Shown here one piece after another: positions 47,499-56,646 of a stretch of DNA of 64,000 nt. Position numbers and translations under genes: made by a program. The notes under the pieces were generated by a model that was not told the DNA's origin, ran no database searches, and saw only the letters and a list, made by a program, of their open reading frames with translations. This stretch comes from RGIG9115 sp045644665 (GTDB lineage: Bacteria; Bacillota; Clostridia; UBA1381), in assembly GCA_045644665.1 (NCBI GenBank), contig JAZRHH010000018.1:1-64000 (forward strand), given 5' to 3'. Positions within the stretch are counted from its first letter, which is position 1, and each line of letters opens with the position of its first letter.

Positions 47499-48677
47499 TT
47501 GAAATTTAAACACAGTACGCTTAAATTTGTAATAGGGTTTGGTTTAGCGGCAGCTATAATTGTTGCTCTTATATTTGCACTTCCCTGGCTTGCGGGCGGA
47601 GCGGTGTATGTTATAAAATTATTCCTGCCCTTTGTACTTGCATTTATATTTGCACTGGCAGTTGACCCGCTTGTAAGGCGGCTGCAAACAACGCTAAAGC
47701 TCAGAAGAAACTGGACAGCACTTCTTGTTATAATACTTCTTATCGGTGTAGCGGGGGGCATAATTTCCTGGTGTGTATACAAAATAGTAAATGAATTTCG
47801 TGCTCTTTATAATAACATACCTACTATATACCAAAATATAACATATGAGATAGAAATTTTAAAGGTTCGTTTGGGAGGGATTTATGAAATTCTTCCGACA
47901 AACATCCAAAATGCTCTTTCAACCCTTGGTGAGCAAATTTCAAATGGTGCTGCAAATCTTATAAATACCAAGTCAGAGCCTTTTGTATCAGGTGCTGGCT
48001 CCTTTGCAAAGGCACTTCCAAAGGCGCTTATTTCAACGGTTGTATTTCTTCTTGCAAGTTACTTTATGATATCGGATTTTGAAAGGGTAAAAAACATTGT
48101 AAAAAAACCTTTCAGCAAAAATTTCAGCAGTAAATTTTCTGATGTAACCAAGCAGATAAAAAAATATCTCATAGCATATGTGAGAGCACAGGCAACAATA
48201 ATGGTTATTGCCTTTTGCGTGCTTTTTGTAGGGTTTTGGATACTAAAGGTTGATTTTGCACTGCTCATTGCAATGGGTACAGCTTTTCTTGATGCACTTC
48301 CGTTTTTTGGAAGCGGAGCAGTTTTGTGGCCCTGGTGCATTATAAGCTTTATATCCGGAAACTTCAAAATGGGAATAGGTACAATTGTAATATATGTTAT
48401 ATTGGTAGTTGTAAGACAGCTTACAGAGCCAAGAATAGTAAGTAAAAAAATGGGTACAAACCCTATACTTACCCTTATTTCCATGTACCTGGGCTACAGA
48501 CTCCTTGGTATCGGAGGTATGATTTTAGGACCTCTTGTTATGATGCTGATTATTAGTCTTTATAAAGCAGGTCTTTTTGAAGCACCGGCAGGAGTAATAA
48601 AACATGGCATTGATTATGTAAAAAAACAGCTTCATACGCTGAAAAATAAATTTATAAGATTTTGGGAGAGTGACTAA
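47499..48677 (+). CDS. ytvI: AI-2E/YtvI-family membrane protein (sporulation-type permease)
   Basis: 392 residues, about seven helices in the AI-2E-exporter (PerM/YtvI) layout: two N-terminal helices around PFVLAFIFALAVDPLVRRL, a long amphipathic part (100-190), and a C-terminal block with DALPFFGSGAVLWPW (about 266) and LTEPRIVSKKMGTNPILTLISMYLGY (in two stretches, about 308-333). YtvI in Bacillus is expressed in sporulation. Transport role unproven. TTG start after GGGGAGGAG. Confidence 0.8.
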   Translation: MKFKHSTLKFVIGFGLAAAIIVALIFALPWLAGGAVYVIKLFLPFVLAFIFALAVDPLVRRLQTTLKLRRNWTALLVIILLIGVAGGIISWCVYKIVNEFRALYNNIPTIYQNITYEIEILKVRLGGIYEILPTNIQNALSTLGEQISNGAANLINTKSEPFVSGAGSFAKALPKALISTVVFLLASYFMISDFERVKNIVKKPFSKNFSSKFSDVTKQIKKYLIAYVRAQATIMVIAFCVLFVGFWILKVDFALLIAMGTAFLDALPFFGSGAVLWPWCIISFISGNFKMGIGTIVIYVILVVVRQLTEPRIVSKKMGTNPILTLISMYLGYRLLGIGGMILGPLVMMLIISLYKAGLFEAPAGVIKHGIDYVKKQLHTLKNKFIRFWESD

Positions 48678-48679
48678 AT

Positions 48680-50596
48680 TTGGATAAGTACTATATTACC
48701 ACCGCAATTGCGTATACATCAAGAAAGCCTCATATAGGCAACACATATGAGATAATTCTCACAGATGCAATTGCAAGATTTAACAGATATATCGGTAAGG
48801 ATGTTTTCTTCCTTACAGGTACGGACGAGCATGGACAAAAAATACAGGAAATTGCAGAGCAGGCAGGAATTACTCCAAAAGAGCATGTTGATGTAATTGC
48901 CTCACAAATTAAAGATATTGCCGATATGCTTAACATCAGCTATGACAAGTTCATTCGTACAACAGATGATTATCACGTTGAGGCTGTAAAGAAGATATTT
49001 AAAAAGCTTTACGAGCAGGGTGATATATACAAAGGCGAGTATGAGGGACTTTATTGTACCCCTTGTGAGTCTTTCTGGACAGAATCTCAGCTTGTAGACG
49101 GCAAATGTCCTGATTGTGGCAGAGAGGTAAACAAGACAAAGGAAGAAGCATACTTCTTTAGAATGAGTAAGTATCAGGACAAACTTATAAAGTATATAGA
49201 GGATAATCCTGAATTTATACAGCCGGAATCACGTAAAAAGGAAATGCTTAATAACTTCCTTAAGGTAGGACTTCAGGACCTTTGTGTATCAAGAAGCAGC
49301 TTTACATGGGGCGTGCCTGTGGAATTTGACCCGGGTCATGTAATCTATGTATGGATTGACGCTCTTTCAAACTATATAACAGCCCTTGATTATACACCGG
49401 ACAGTCAGGGTGAGCTTTATAAAAAGTACTGGCCGGCAGATGTTCATATCATAGGCAAGGATATTTTGAGATTTCATACTATATACTGGCCAATTATGCT
49501 TATGGCACTTGGCGAACCTCTTCCAAAACAGGTGTTCGGTCATCCCTGGATGTTAGTGGGCGAAGAAAAAATGAGTAAGTCAAGAGGAAATGTAATTTAT
49601 GCAGAGGACCTTGTACGTCACTTTGGTGTTGACGCTGTAAGATACTATTCCCTTCATGAAATGCCTTTTGCTCAGGATGGTACAATAACATACGATGTTT
49701 TCATTTCAAGGTTTAATTCAGAACTTGCAAACACCCTTGGAAATCTTGTAACAAGAACAGTTTCCATGGTAAATAAGTACTTTGGAGGCGCAGTGAGTGT
49801 AAATGACTGCCACGGGGAATTTGATGATGACTTAAAGAATGTAATTTCCCAGAGTATTAAGGGTGTAACAGAGAAAATGAAAACCCTCCATGTGGCAGAC
49901 AGTATTGACGAAATCTGGAAAATTGCAAATCGTGCAAACAAATATATAGACGAAACAACACCGTGGATTTTGGCAAAGAATGAAGAAGACAAGCCAAGAC
50001 TTTCAACTGTTCTTTATAACCTTTTAGAGAGTATAAGAATAATTGCGTCACTTCTTTCATCCTTTATGCCGGGTGCGGCAGAAAAGATTTCACAGCAAAT
50101 AAATGATACTAATTTGTCCTATGAAAGCATCCAAAACTTTGGAGCTTATAAAACAGGTACAAAGGTATCAGACGCTGAAATTTTGTTCCAGAGAATTGAT
50201 GCAGAAGCAAAGCTTAAGGAAATAGAAGAAGAATTTTCTGCAGAGGAAAAAATAAAAATTGCTCCTTATAAAGACTATATAGAGTTTGATGACTTTGAAA
50301 AGCTAGATATTCGTGTAGGTAAGGTTTTAGAGTGCGAGCCGGTGCCTAAATCATCAAAGCTACTACGATTTACACTTGAAGTTGGCTCTGAAACAAGACA
50401 AATTCTTTCAGGCATTTCAAAATACCATACTCCGGAAGAGCTTATAGGAAAAAATGTAATTTTTATTGCAAATCTTAAGCCTCGTAAAATGATGGGACTT
50501 GAATCCTGCGGCATGATTCTTTCTGCAGAGTTCGAGGACGGACTCACAGCGCTCACAACGATTAAAGACATACAGAGCGGAGCAGAAATCGTATAA
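48680..50596 (+). CDS. metG: methionine--tRNA ligase
   Basis: 638 residues. HIGH-type motif KPHIGNTYEI (about 13-22), two-cysteine-pair zinc insertion CTPC...CPDC (about 126-145), KMSKSRGN (about 296), anticodon domain (about 370-500), and a C-terminal dimerising tRNA-binding OB fold (about 535-638, FEKLDIRVGKVLECEPVPKS). This is the clostridial/Bacillus length. TTG start, three bases past the ytvI stop, after GGGAGAGTG. Last gene of its operon. Confidence 0.95.
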   Translation: MDKYYITTAIAYTSRKPHIGNTYEIILTDAIARFNRYIGKDVFFLTGTDEHGQKIQEIAEQAGITPKEHVDVIASQIKDIADMLNISYDKFIRTTDDYHVEAVKKIFKKLYEQGDIYKGEYEGLYCTPCESFWTESQLVDGKCPDCGREVNKTKEEAYFFRMSKYQDKLIKYIEDNPEFIQPESRKKEMLNNFLKVGLQDLCVSRSSFTWGVPVEFDPGHVIYVWIDALSNYITALDYTPDSQGELYKKYWPADVHIIGKDILRFHTIYWPIMLMALGEPLPKQVFGHPWMLVGEEKMSKSRGNVIYAEDLVRHFGVDAVRYYSLHEMPFAQDGTITYDVFISRFNSELANTLGNLVTRTVSMVNKYFGGAVSVNDCHGEFDDDLKNVISQSIKGVTEKMKTLHVADSIDEIWKIANRANKYIDETTPWILAKNEEDKPRLSTVLYNLLESIRIIASLLSSFMPGAAEKISQQINDTNLSYESIQNFGAYKTGTKVSDAEILFQRIDAEAKLKEIEEEFSAEEKIKIAPYKDYIEFDDFEKLDIRVGKVLECEPVPKSSKLLRFTLEVGSETRQILSGISKYHTPEELIGKNVIFIANLKPRKMMGLESCGMILSAEFEDGLTALTTIKDIQSGAEIV

Positions 50597-50600
50597 CTAT

Positions 50601-50637
50601 AATAAGCTGTTGATTAGTCAACAGCTTATTTGTTTGT
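50601..50637 (+). terminator. terminator after metG
   Basis: 13-bp perfect stem AATAAGCTGTTGA/TCAACAGCTTATT (50601-50613, 50618-50630) with loop TTAG, then TGTTTG. Confidence 0.8.
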
Positions 50638-50674
50638 ATTCCAAAAATTAATACTAAAAATTCTAAAATTACAC

Positions 50675-50703
50675 TTGTAATTTAAATAAATATATGATAC
50701 AAT
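50675..50703 (+). promoter_or_regulatory. promoter of the Wzz/BY-kinase operon
   Basis: -35 TTGTAA (50675-50680), 17-bp spacer ending TGA, -10 TACAAT (50698-50703). Confidence 0.78.
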
Positions 50704-50744
50704 AAACTATAACTTGTATGTATGATAAAAGGGAGTGGTATTTT

Positions 50745-51425
50745 TTGACTACAGAAATTAATATTATTGATTTACTAAATGTGATGATACGCAAATGGTG
50801 GGTCATTGCAATTAGTGTTATGATATGCGGTGGCGGTACATATGTTTATACAGATTTGTTTGTGGAGCCTATGTATAGAACTGACGGTTCTATTTACGTT
50901 AACTGTGAAACGGAAGCAGAAAGAGTAGATGTTGCAAGTTCCGGACGTATGGAATCAAACGCCCGTCTGGCAGTTACATATGTAGAAATTTTGAGGGCTC
51001 GTTCTTTCCTTACGGATGTTGCCCGTGACCTTAATAACAAGTACTCATATGCACAAATTCAAAATATGCTTACTATTGAGCCGGTTAATGAAACAGAGCT
51101 TCTTAAGATAACCGTTGAGGGAACCGATCCGGACGATGCCTGTAAGATAGTTGAAAGCATTCTCCAAAGAGCAGGAGAACAGCTTATGACAATTGTTAAG
51201 GCGGGAACTGTTGAAATAGTGGATGAGCCTTATGTTCCACTCGTTCCCTTCTCTCCAAACAAGTCACGAAACACCCTTTTTGGTGCCTTGGCAGGTGCAA
51301 TTCTGGCAATTGGATTTTTGTTCCTTATGGAGCTTTTTGATACTCATGTTAAAAACGCAGATGAAATAAGACAGAAATATTCGGAGCCTGTTCTTGGAGA
51401 AATTCCAACATTCAGCTTCCAGTAA
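50745..51425 (+). CDS. Wzz/YveK-family polysaccharide co-polymerase, BY-kinase activator
   Basis: 226 residues. Two membrane helices (about 19-41 and 181-201) enclose an extracytoplasmic Wzz domain, with the typical second-helix lead PFSPNKSRNTLFGALAGAIL. In Firmicutes this protein (CpsC, CapA, YveK) contacts the separate tyrosine kinase through its cytoplasmic tail and sets polymer length. TTG 50745, after AAGGGAGTGG, is preferred over the open frame from 50718. Kinase follows after 19 bp. Confidence 0.9.
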   Translation: MTTEINIIDLLNVMIRKWWVIAISVMICGGGTYVYTDLFVEPMYRTDGSIYVNCETEAERVDVASSGRMESNARLAVTYVEILRARSFLTDVARDLNNKYSYAQIQNMLTIEPVNETELLKITVEGTDPDDACKIVESILQRAGEQLMTIVKAGTVEIVDEPYVPLVPFSPNKSRNTLFGALAGAILAIGFLFLMELFDTHVKNADEIRQKYSEPVLGEIPTFSFQ

Positions 51426-51444
51426 TATGAAGGGGTAATTTGTT

Positions 51445-52365
51445 ATGGCTAATAAGATACTTGAATATATAGGAAAATTTAATGAAAAGAAGCACAGTTT
51501 AAAAAACAGTGCAATAGCAGATACTCTTGAAAATCCGAAATTTCATATTATAGACGACAACACGCCCTTTGCAATAACTGAAGCTTATAAGACTGCCAGA
51601 ACAAACATCATGTTTGCCCTTGCAGGAGAGTCCAAATGTAAAAAGATAATTTTTACATCAGCAGAGCCGGGTGAAGGTAAGAGTACAACAGTACTTAATC
51701 TTGGTATAACCTTTGCACAGATGCAGGGTAAGGTCCTTATAATTGACGGAGACCTTAGAAAGCCAAGAATTCACAGATATCTGGGACTTGAAAAGAACGG
51801 TGGTCTTTCGGATGTTCTTGCAGGTATGATAGAAATTGATGACGCTATTAAAACAAATGAGGAATTGAACGTAGACTGTATTACAGCTGGTCAAATTCCT
51901 CCAAACCCTGTTGAGTTGTTGTCATCAGCTGCTATGGACGACCTCCTTGAAAAACTTGGCGAAAGATATGAGTATATATTTATAGACACTCCGCCTGTAA
52001 CTGTTGTTACAGATGCAGCATCCATGGCAAAATATGTTGACGGATATGTAGTAGTTGTACGTCATGGCTATACAATCCATGAGCTTCTTGAAAAAACCCG
52101 TCAATCTCTGGAATTTGCAGAAGCAAAAATACTTGGTTATATGCTAAACGATATAAGAGCTGTTGCAGGTATTGGATATGCAAGATACGGAGCATACGGA
52201 ACAAGATACAAGTACCGTTACCGTTACCGCTACGGATACAAGTACGGCTACAATTACGGCTACGGCTACGGCTATCAATATGCAGACAGACGTGATAATA
52301 TGTACTCAGGTGAGTATGTATACGGCGATGATATTGAAACAGACGAATTACAGCCGAGAAAATAA
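51445..52365 (+). CDS. bacterial tyrosine kinase (CpsD/CapB type) with extreme tyrosine tail
   Basis: 306 residues. Walker A SAEPGEGKSTT (about 72), Walker A' IIDGDLRKPR (about 99) and Walker B YIFIDTPP (about 176) define the BY-kinase. It autophosphorylates a C-terminal Tyr cluster and controls capsule or exopolysaccharide export. Usual clusters hold a handful of tyrosines. Here about 19 lie in the last 65 residues, with 13 in strict alternation (R/K/G/N/Q-Tyr, residues 254-279), encoded by a 6-bp repeat. No glycosyltransferase genes follow. Next are fucU and rhaB. Confidence 0.92.
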   Translation: MANKILEYIGKFNEKKHSLKNSAIADTLENPKFHIIDDNTPFAITEAYKTARTNIMFALAGESKCKKIIFTSAEPGEGKSTTVLNLGITFAQMQGKVLIIDGDLRKPRIHRYLGLEKNGGLSDVLAGMIEIDDAIKTNEELNVDCITAGQIPPNPVELLSSAAMDDLLEKLGERYEYIFIDTPPVTVVTDAASMAKYVDGYVVVVRHGYTIHELLEKTRQSLEFAEAKILGYMLNDIRAVAGIGYARYGAYGTRYKYRYRYRYGYKYGYNYGYGYGYQYADRRDNMYSGEYVYGDDIETDELQPRK

Positions 52366-52388
52366 ATTTTTGAAAGGAAGTAAAAATT

Positions 52389-52820
52389 ATGTTAAAAGGA
52401 ATTAACCCAATACTTTCACCGGAGCTTGTAAAAATCCTTATGGAAATGGGCCACGGTGATGAAATTGTAATTTCAGACGGAAATTTCCCCGGTGCATCAA
52501 TGGCAAAAAGATTAGTCAGAGCAGACGGACACGGCTGCAGAGAGATAATGGATGCTATTCTTACACATCTTCCTCTTGACCAGTATGTTGATAAACAGGT
52601 AGTTCTTATGGAGGTTGTTCCCGGTGACCCGTACGTTCCGGAAATCTGGGATGACTACAAGGAAATTGTTGCAAAGCACGATAAGGATGCAAAGTTCGAG
52701 CATATGGAGCGTTTTGCATACTATGAAAGAGCAAAAGAGGCTTATGCTGTTGTACAAACAGGTGAAACAGCAATTTATGCAAATGTAATTCTTAAAAAAG
52801 GTGTAGTTAAGCCTGAATAA
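52389..52820 (+). CDS. fucU: RbsD/FucU-family sugar mutarotase (L-fucose type)
   Basis: 143 residues. Interconverts anomers of L-fucose or a similar pyranose. The family opening MLKGINPILSPELVKILMEMGHGD has the catalytic His (about 22), then VISDGNFPG. FucU rather than RbsD is suggested by length, by the longer middle and by the adjoining deoxysugar kinase. It lies 20 bp before rhaB. Start follows GAAAGGAAG. Confidence 0.87.
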   Translation: MLKGINPILSPELVKILMEMGHGDEIVISDGNFPGASMAKRLVRADGHGCREIMDAILTHLPLDQYVDKQVVLMEVVPGDPYVPEIWDDYKEIVAKHDKDAKFEHMERFAYYERAKEAYAVVQTGETAIYANVILKKGVVKPE

Positions 52821-52839
52821 GAAAGGAGCTTTAAACTAA

Positions 52840-54303
52840 ATGAAAGTATTGGCATTTGACTTTGGCGCTTCAAGCGGAAGAGCTATTATGGGTACCTTTG
52901 AAAACGGTAAGATAGAGCTTGAAGAGGTACACAGATTTGATAATGACCCGGTGCTGCTTGGTAAGAGTTTTTACTGGGACATATTAAGACTTTTCTTTGA
53001 AATAAAGCAAGGCATTACAAAAGCAAAGAACTTAACTGATTTTGAAAGTATCGGTATTGATACATGGGGTGTTGACTACGGACTCCTTTCAAAGGCAGAG
53101 GATTTGGTTGGTAATGTATATAACTACCGTGACGAAAGAACAGTTGGAATTACAAAGGAAATGGACAAAGAGGTTATAACAAATAAGGACCTCTATGACC
53201 TTACCGGCGGACAAATTGCAGAGTATAACACGATTTTCCAACTTTATGCATTTAAAAAGCAAAAGCCTGAGCTTTTGGAGCTTGTAGATAAGGTACTTCT
53301 TATTCCTGACCTTTTCAATTACTTCCTTACAGGCAAAATGGCTGCGGAATGTTCGATCGCTTCCACAACACAGCTTATGAACCCTTATACAAAGGAGTGG
53401 GAATACTCACTTATGGATAAGCTTGGTCTTAAGCGTGAATGGTTCCCTGAAATCATTCCAAGCGGAACAGTACTTGCGCCTGTAAAGAAAGAAATCTGCG
53501 AGGAAATTGGTATAGAGCCAAAGAATGTTGTAGCTGTATGTGAGCATGACACAGCAAGTGCTGTTGTGGCTGTTCCTACAACAGAAAAAGACTTTGTATT
53601 CATTTCCTGCGGAACATGGTCACTTTTTGGTACAGAACTTGAAAAGCCTGTAATATCAGACCTTTCTGCAAAATATAATTTAACTAACGAAACCGGTTAT
53701 AATAATACCACAAGATTTTTAAAGAACATTATCGGTCTTTGGCTTATTCAGGAAACAAGACGTCAGTTTAAGCGTGAGGGTAAAAACTATTCATATGCAG
53801 ACATGGAAAATCTTGCCCGGGCAGAAAAGCCATTTACATGCTTTATAGACCCTGATTCACCTGAATTTGTAACACCGGGCAATATGCCACAGAAAATTAA
53901 GGACTTCTGTGCAAGAACAGGTCAAACACCTCCTGCAACAGACGGCGCTGTTATAAGATGTATATATGAAAGTCTTGCAATGAAATATAAGTATACATTC
54001 TTGCAGCTGAAAGAGTGTTGCAACAAGGACTTTAAGGTAATTCATATGGTAGGCGGCGGCACAAAGGACTCTTTCCTTTGCCAGATGACAGCAAATGCAG
54101 CAAACGTTCCTGTTGTTGCAGGACCAATTGAAGCTACAGCTGCAGGTAATGTGGCAGTTCAGCTTATTGCAAACGGTCAGATTTCTGATATATGGGAAGC
54201 AAGAAAAATAATTGCTGATTCCTTTGATGTTGTAAGATACGAAGTAAAAGACCATGACGCCTGGGAAGAAGCATATCCCCAATTTACAAAAATTTTGCTT
54301 TAA
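52840..54303 (+). CDS. rhaB: rhamnulokinase-like FGGY sugar kinase
   Basis: 487 residues. N-terminal ASKHA phosphate motif AFDFGASSGRAI, WGVDYGLL (about 72), HDTASAVVAVP (about 236), SCGTWSLFG (about 256) and VGGGTKDSFLCQMTANA (about 405) are the rhamnulokinase pattern. Phosphorylates L-rhamnulose, or L-fuculose given fucU beside it. No isomerase or aldolase lies in the window. Start follows GAAAGGAG. Confidence 0.87.
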   Translation: MKVLAFDFGASSGRAIMGTFENGKIELEEVHRFDNDPVLLGKSFYWDILRLFFEIKQGITKAKNLTDFESIGIDTWGVDYGLLSKAEDLVGNVYNYRDERTVGITKEMDKEVITNKDLYDLTGGQIAEYNTIFQLYAFKKQKPELLELVDKVLLIPDLFNYFLTGKMAAECSIASTTQLMNPYTKEWEYSLMDKLGLKREWFPEIIPSGTVLAPVKKEICEEIGIEPKNVVAVCEHDTASAVVAVPTTEKDFVFISCGTWSLFGTELEKPVISDLSAKYNLTNETGYNNTTRFLKNIIGLWLIQETRRQFKREGKNYSYADMENLARAEKPFTCFIDPDSPEFVTPGNMPQKIKDFCARTGQTPPATDGAVIRCIYESLAMKYKYTFLQLKECCNKDFKVIHMVGGGTKDSFLCQMTANAANVPVVAGPIEATAAGNVAVQLIANGQISDIWEARKIIADSFDVVRYEVKDHDAWEEAYPQFTKILL

Positions 54304-54320
54304 TTTGAAAGGAAAATAGT

Positions 54321-54818
54321 ATGGACTCCATCGTTCAATATATCGTTGATATATTTGGCGGAACAATTCCGTCACAGCTGATAGTATTTATTGTTTCCAT
54401 GATTCCCGTTCTGGAACTAAGAGGAAGCATACTTGCTGCAGGATTTATGGATGTTGCCTTTTTGGAAACATATATTGTAGCAGTTTTGGGAAACTTGCTA
54501 CCAATCCCATTTATACTTGTATTTATAAAGAAAATCCTTGAATGGATGAAGTCTACAAAAGCCTTTTCACGTATAGCAAACGGTATAGAAAAAAGAGCAC
54601 TTTCCAAAAGAGAGCAAATAGACAAGTACGGCTACTTTGGACTTTTCCTTTTTGTAGCAATTCCTCTTCCGGGCACAGGAGCCTGGACTGGAGCGCTTTT
54701 GGCAGTGCTTCTTGGAATGAAAAACAAAAAAGCTTTTATTCCTATAGCACTTGGTGTAATGGCAGCAGGACTTGTTATGAGTTTGCTGGCGTTTGGTATT
54801 ATACAAAAAATAGTATAA
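54321..54818 (+). CDS. COG2426 small multidrug-export-type membrane protein
   Basis: 165 residues, about four or five helices. Opening helix with IPVLELRGSILAAG (about 29), then GYFGLFLFVAIPLPGTGAWTGALLAVLLG (two overlapping blocks, about 106-132), the family's signature. Named for weak drug-export links; true function unknown. Last gene of the operon, 17 bp after rhaB. Confidence 0.85.
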   Translation: MDSIVQYIVDIFGGTIPSQLIVFIVSMIPVLELRGSILAAGFMDVAFLETYIVAVLGNLLPIPFILVFIKKILEWMKSTKAFSRIANGIEKRALSKREQIDKYGYFGLFLFVAIPLPGTGAWTGALLAVLLGMKNKKAFIPIALGVMAAGLVMSLLAFGIIQKIV

Positions 54819-54820
54819 AT

Positions 54821-54857
54821 AAATCCTTTGTTCTCTAATGAGAGCAAAGGATTTTTT
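54821..54857 (+). terminator. terminator of the Wzz-COG2426 operon
   Basis: AAATCCTTTG (54821-54830) pairs with CAAAGGATTT (54845-54854), with a small inner CTC/GAG stem, followed by TTT. Confidence 0.85.
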
Positions 54858-54898
54858 GCTTTTCAAATATTTGGATACAAAAATCCAAAAATTCGATA

Positions 54899-54927
54899 TT
54901 GTTTACATATGTAATATATAATATAAT
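54899..54927 (+). promoter_or_regulatory. promoter of the serine hydrolase gene
   Basis: -35 TTGTTT (54899-54904), 17-bp spacer, -10 TATAAT (54922-54927), 35 bp before the start codon. Confidence 0.75.
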
Positions 54928-54962
54928 AAACTCGTATACATTTAATCTTTGGAGGGGACACA

Positions 54963-56147
54963 ATGGATTTCACAAACTTAAAAAACTTTATGGATTTTAT
55001 GGCAGCAGAGAGAACACCGTCAAACGCTGTATCAGTTTTTCTGAATGGCAAGGAAGTATATCGCTATGCAGCAGGCTATGCAGATTTAAAGACAGAAAAA
55101 AAGCTTACAGGGGATGAGCATTTTAATATATATTCATGTTCTAAAATAGCAACTGTAACAGCCGGTATGCAACTTTTGGAGAGAGGAGCATTTCTTTTAA
55201 ATGAACCTCTTTATGAGTACATACCTGAGTTTAAGGATATGCATATAAAAACAAAAGACGGCGACATCATAAAAGCAAAAAACACCATAACTGTAGGCGA
55301 TTTGTTTACTATGACAGCAGGTCTTACATATAGCAGAAAAACAGATGCTTTCAAAAAGGCGGGAGAGCTTACAAACGGACAATTCGATACTGTTACGACT
55401 ATGAAATGCCTTGCTTCTGACCCATTGGTATTTGAGCCGGGAACTCACTGGAAATACAGTATGTGTCACGATGTTCTGGGTGCTCTTATAAGTATTATAT
55501 CAGGTAAAAAATTCAGAGATTATATGAAGGATAATATCTTTGGACCTCTTGGAATGGAGGATACAGTATATCATCCAACAGAGGAAATGCTTCCAAAATT
55601 TGCAACTCAATATAAGTTTATAACAGAAGACTTTTTGGAAGACAATTCAACAAGTATTGTTGAAGCGCAAATTCACGGTAGTGCCAAAGACGGCGTGTTT
55701 AAGGAACATGCTATAAACGGAAATAGATTAGGCCCTGAATTTGATAGCGGTGGCGGCGGAATTGCAACTACAGTTTCTGATTATATGAAGCTCCTTACAG
55801 CTCTTGCAAACTATGGCACAGGCCTCAACGGCGAGAGAATACTTTCAAGATATTCTGTAGACCTTATGAGAACAAATCGTCTTAACGAAACTCAGCTTAA
55901 AGACTTTAACTGGACACAGCTTGCAGGCTATGGCTACGGACTTGGTGTAAGAACACTAATTAATCCGGCGGTAGGAGATGTAAACTGTAGCCTTGGCGAA
56001 TTTGGCTGGGGCGGAGCAGCAGGTGCTACAGCTATTATGGATCCAAAGATAAACTTAGCAGTATTCTATGTACAGCATACTCTAAATCCTAGAGAGGGTT
56101 ATTATCAGCCTAGACTTAAAAATGTGGTTTACTCATGTTTAGACTAA
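54963..56147 (+). CDS. beta-lactamase (class C)-family serine hydrolase
   Basis: 394 residues. SxxK catalytic motif in IYSCSKIATV (Ser about 60), the YxN-type position in HWKYSMCHD (about 162), and a third motif near GEFGWGGAAGATA (about 340). There is no signal peptide, so it is cytoplasmic and more likely an esterase or D-amino-peptidase (EstB-like) than a resistance enzyme. Stands alone with its own promoter and terminator. Start ATG follows TTGGAGGGG. Confidence 0.88.
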   Translation: MDFTNLKNFMDFMAAERTPSNAVSVFLNGKEVYRYAAGYADLKTEKKLTGDEHFNIYSCSKIATVTAGMQLLERGAFLLNEPLYEYIPEFKDMHIKTKDGDIIKAKNTITVGDLFTMTAGLTYSRKTDAFKKAGELTNGQFDTVTTMKCLASDPLVFEPGTHWKYSMCHDVLGALISIISGKKFRDYMKDNIFGPLGMEDTVYHPTEEMLPKFATQYKFITEDFLEDNSTSIVEAQIHGSAKDGVFKEHAINGNRLGPEFDSGGGGIATTVSDYMKLLTALANYGTGLNGERILSRYSVDLMRTNRLNETQLKDFNWTQLAGYGYGLGVRTLINPAVGDVNCSLGEFGWGGAAGATAIMDPKINLAVFYVQHTLNPREGYYQPRLKNVVYSCLD

Positions 56148-56152
56148 AAATT

Positions 56153-56190
56153 AAACAGCTTAAAACATCAGTTTTAAGCTGTTTTTTGTT
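56153..56190 (+). terminator. terminator after the serine hydrolase
   Basis: 14-bp stem AAACAGCTTAAAAC/GTTTTAAGCTGTTT (56153-56166, 56171-56184), loop ATCA, then TTT-G-TTTT. Confidence 0.88.
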
Positions 56191-56205
56191 TTTTACAAAA
56201 AACAC

Positions 56206-56234
56206 TTGACAAACAAAAAAATATAGTGTATTAT
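56206..56234 (+). promoter_or_regulatory. promoter of the GntR-ABC operon
   Basis: -35 TTGACA (56206-56211), 17-bp spacer, -10 TATTAT (56229-56234). Confidence 0.82.
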
Positions 56235-56235
56235 A

Positions 56236-56258
56236 TGTATTAATACAGTTAATACAGT
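56236..56258 (+). promoter_or_regulatory. candidate GntR (YtrA-type) operator
   Basis: Palindrome TGTATTAATACA (56236-56247) directly after the -10, overlapped by a second half AGTTAATACAG. YtrA-subfamily regulators bind short TA-rich palindromes over their own promoters, and the gene just downstream is such a regulator. Confidence 0.6.
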
Positions 56259-56271
56259 TAGGAGGGATAAA

Positions 56272-56646
56272 ATGATACAGCTGGATTTTGGAGACCACAG
56301 ACCTTTATATGAACAGATTAAGGATAAAATCAAAGAGCTGATTATAAACGGAGTTTTGTCTGAAAACGAAAGTATTCCGTCAGTTCGTGAACTTGCATCA
56401 AGCCTTGCCATTAATCCAAACACCATACAAAAGGCATATAAGGAGCTTGAAAGTGAGGGATATATATATTCTCTCAAAGCAAAAGGTAGCTTTGTTGCAC
56501 CAAGAGGGGAAATAAACGAAAATCCAAAGACGAGTGAGCTTTTAGGCAGCCTGGAGAACGCCATAAGGGAGCTTAAGTTTTTGGGAGCTCCAAAGGAGGA
56601 GCTTGAAAAAATAATAAATAAAATATATAAGGAGGAAGCCAAATGA
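56272..56646 (+). CDS. GntR-family regulator, YtrA subfamily
   Basis: 124 residues: N-terminal winged helix (PLYEQIKDKIKELIINGVL, ESIPSVRELASSLAINPNTIQKAYKEL in two stretches, about 12-60) and only a short helical C-terminal part, as in YtrA regulators of ABC operons. Likely represses the operon through the palindrome at 56236. ATG follows AGGAGGG. Its stop overlaps the ATPase start (ATGA). Confidence 0.92.
   Translation: MIQLDFGDHRPLYEQIKDKIKELIINGVLSENESIPSVRELASSLAINPNTIQKAYKELESEGYIYSLKAKGSFVAPRGEINENPKTSELLGSLENAIRELKFLGAPKEELEKIINKIYKEEAK

Noticed and set aside
52163..52405. Thr-rich open frame in another phase of the tyrosine repeat
   Set aside because: It is a by-product of the TAC-NNN hexamer repeat inside the kinase gene and lacks a start site.
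54963..56147. Antibiotic-resistance beta-lactamase
   Set aside because: There is the SxxK motif but no signal peptide and no resistance context; an esterase or peptidase role is likelier.
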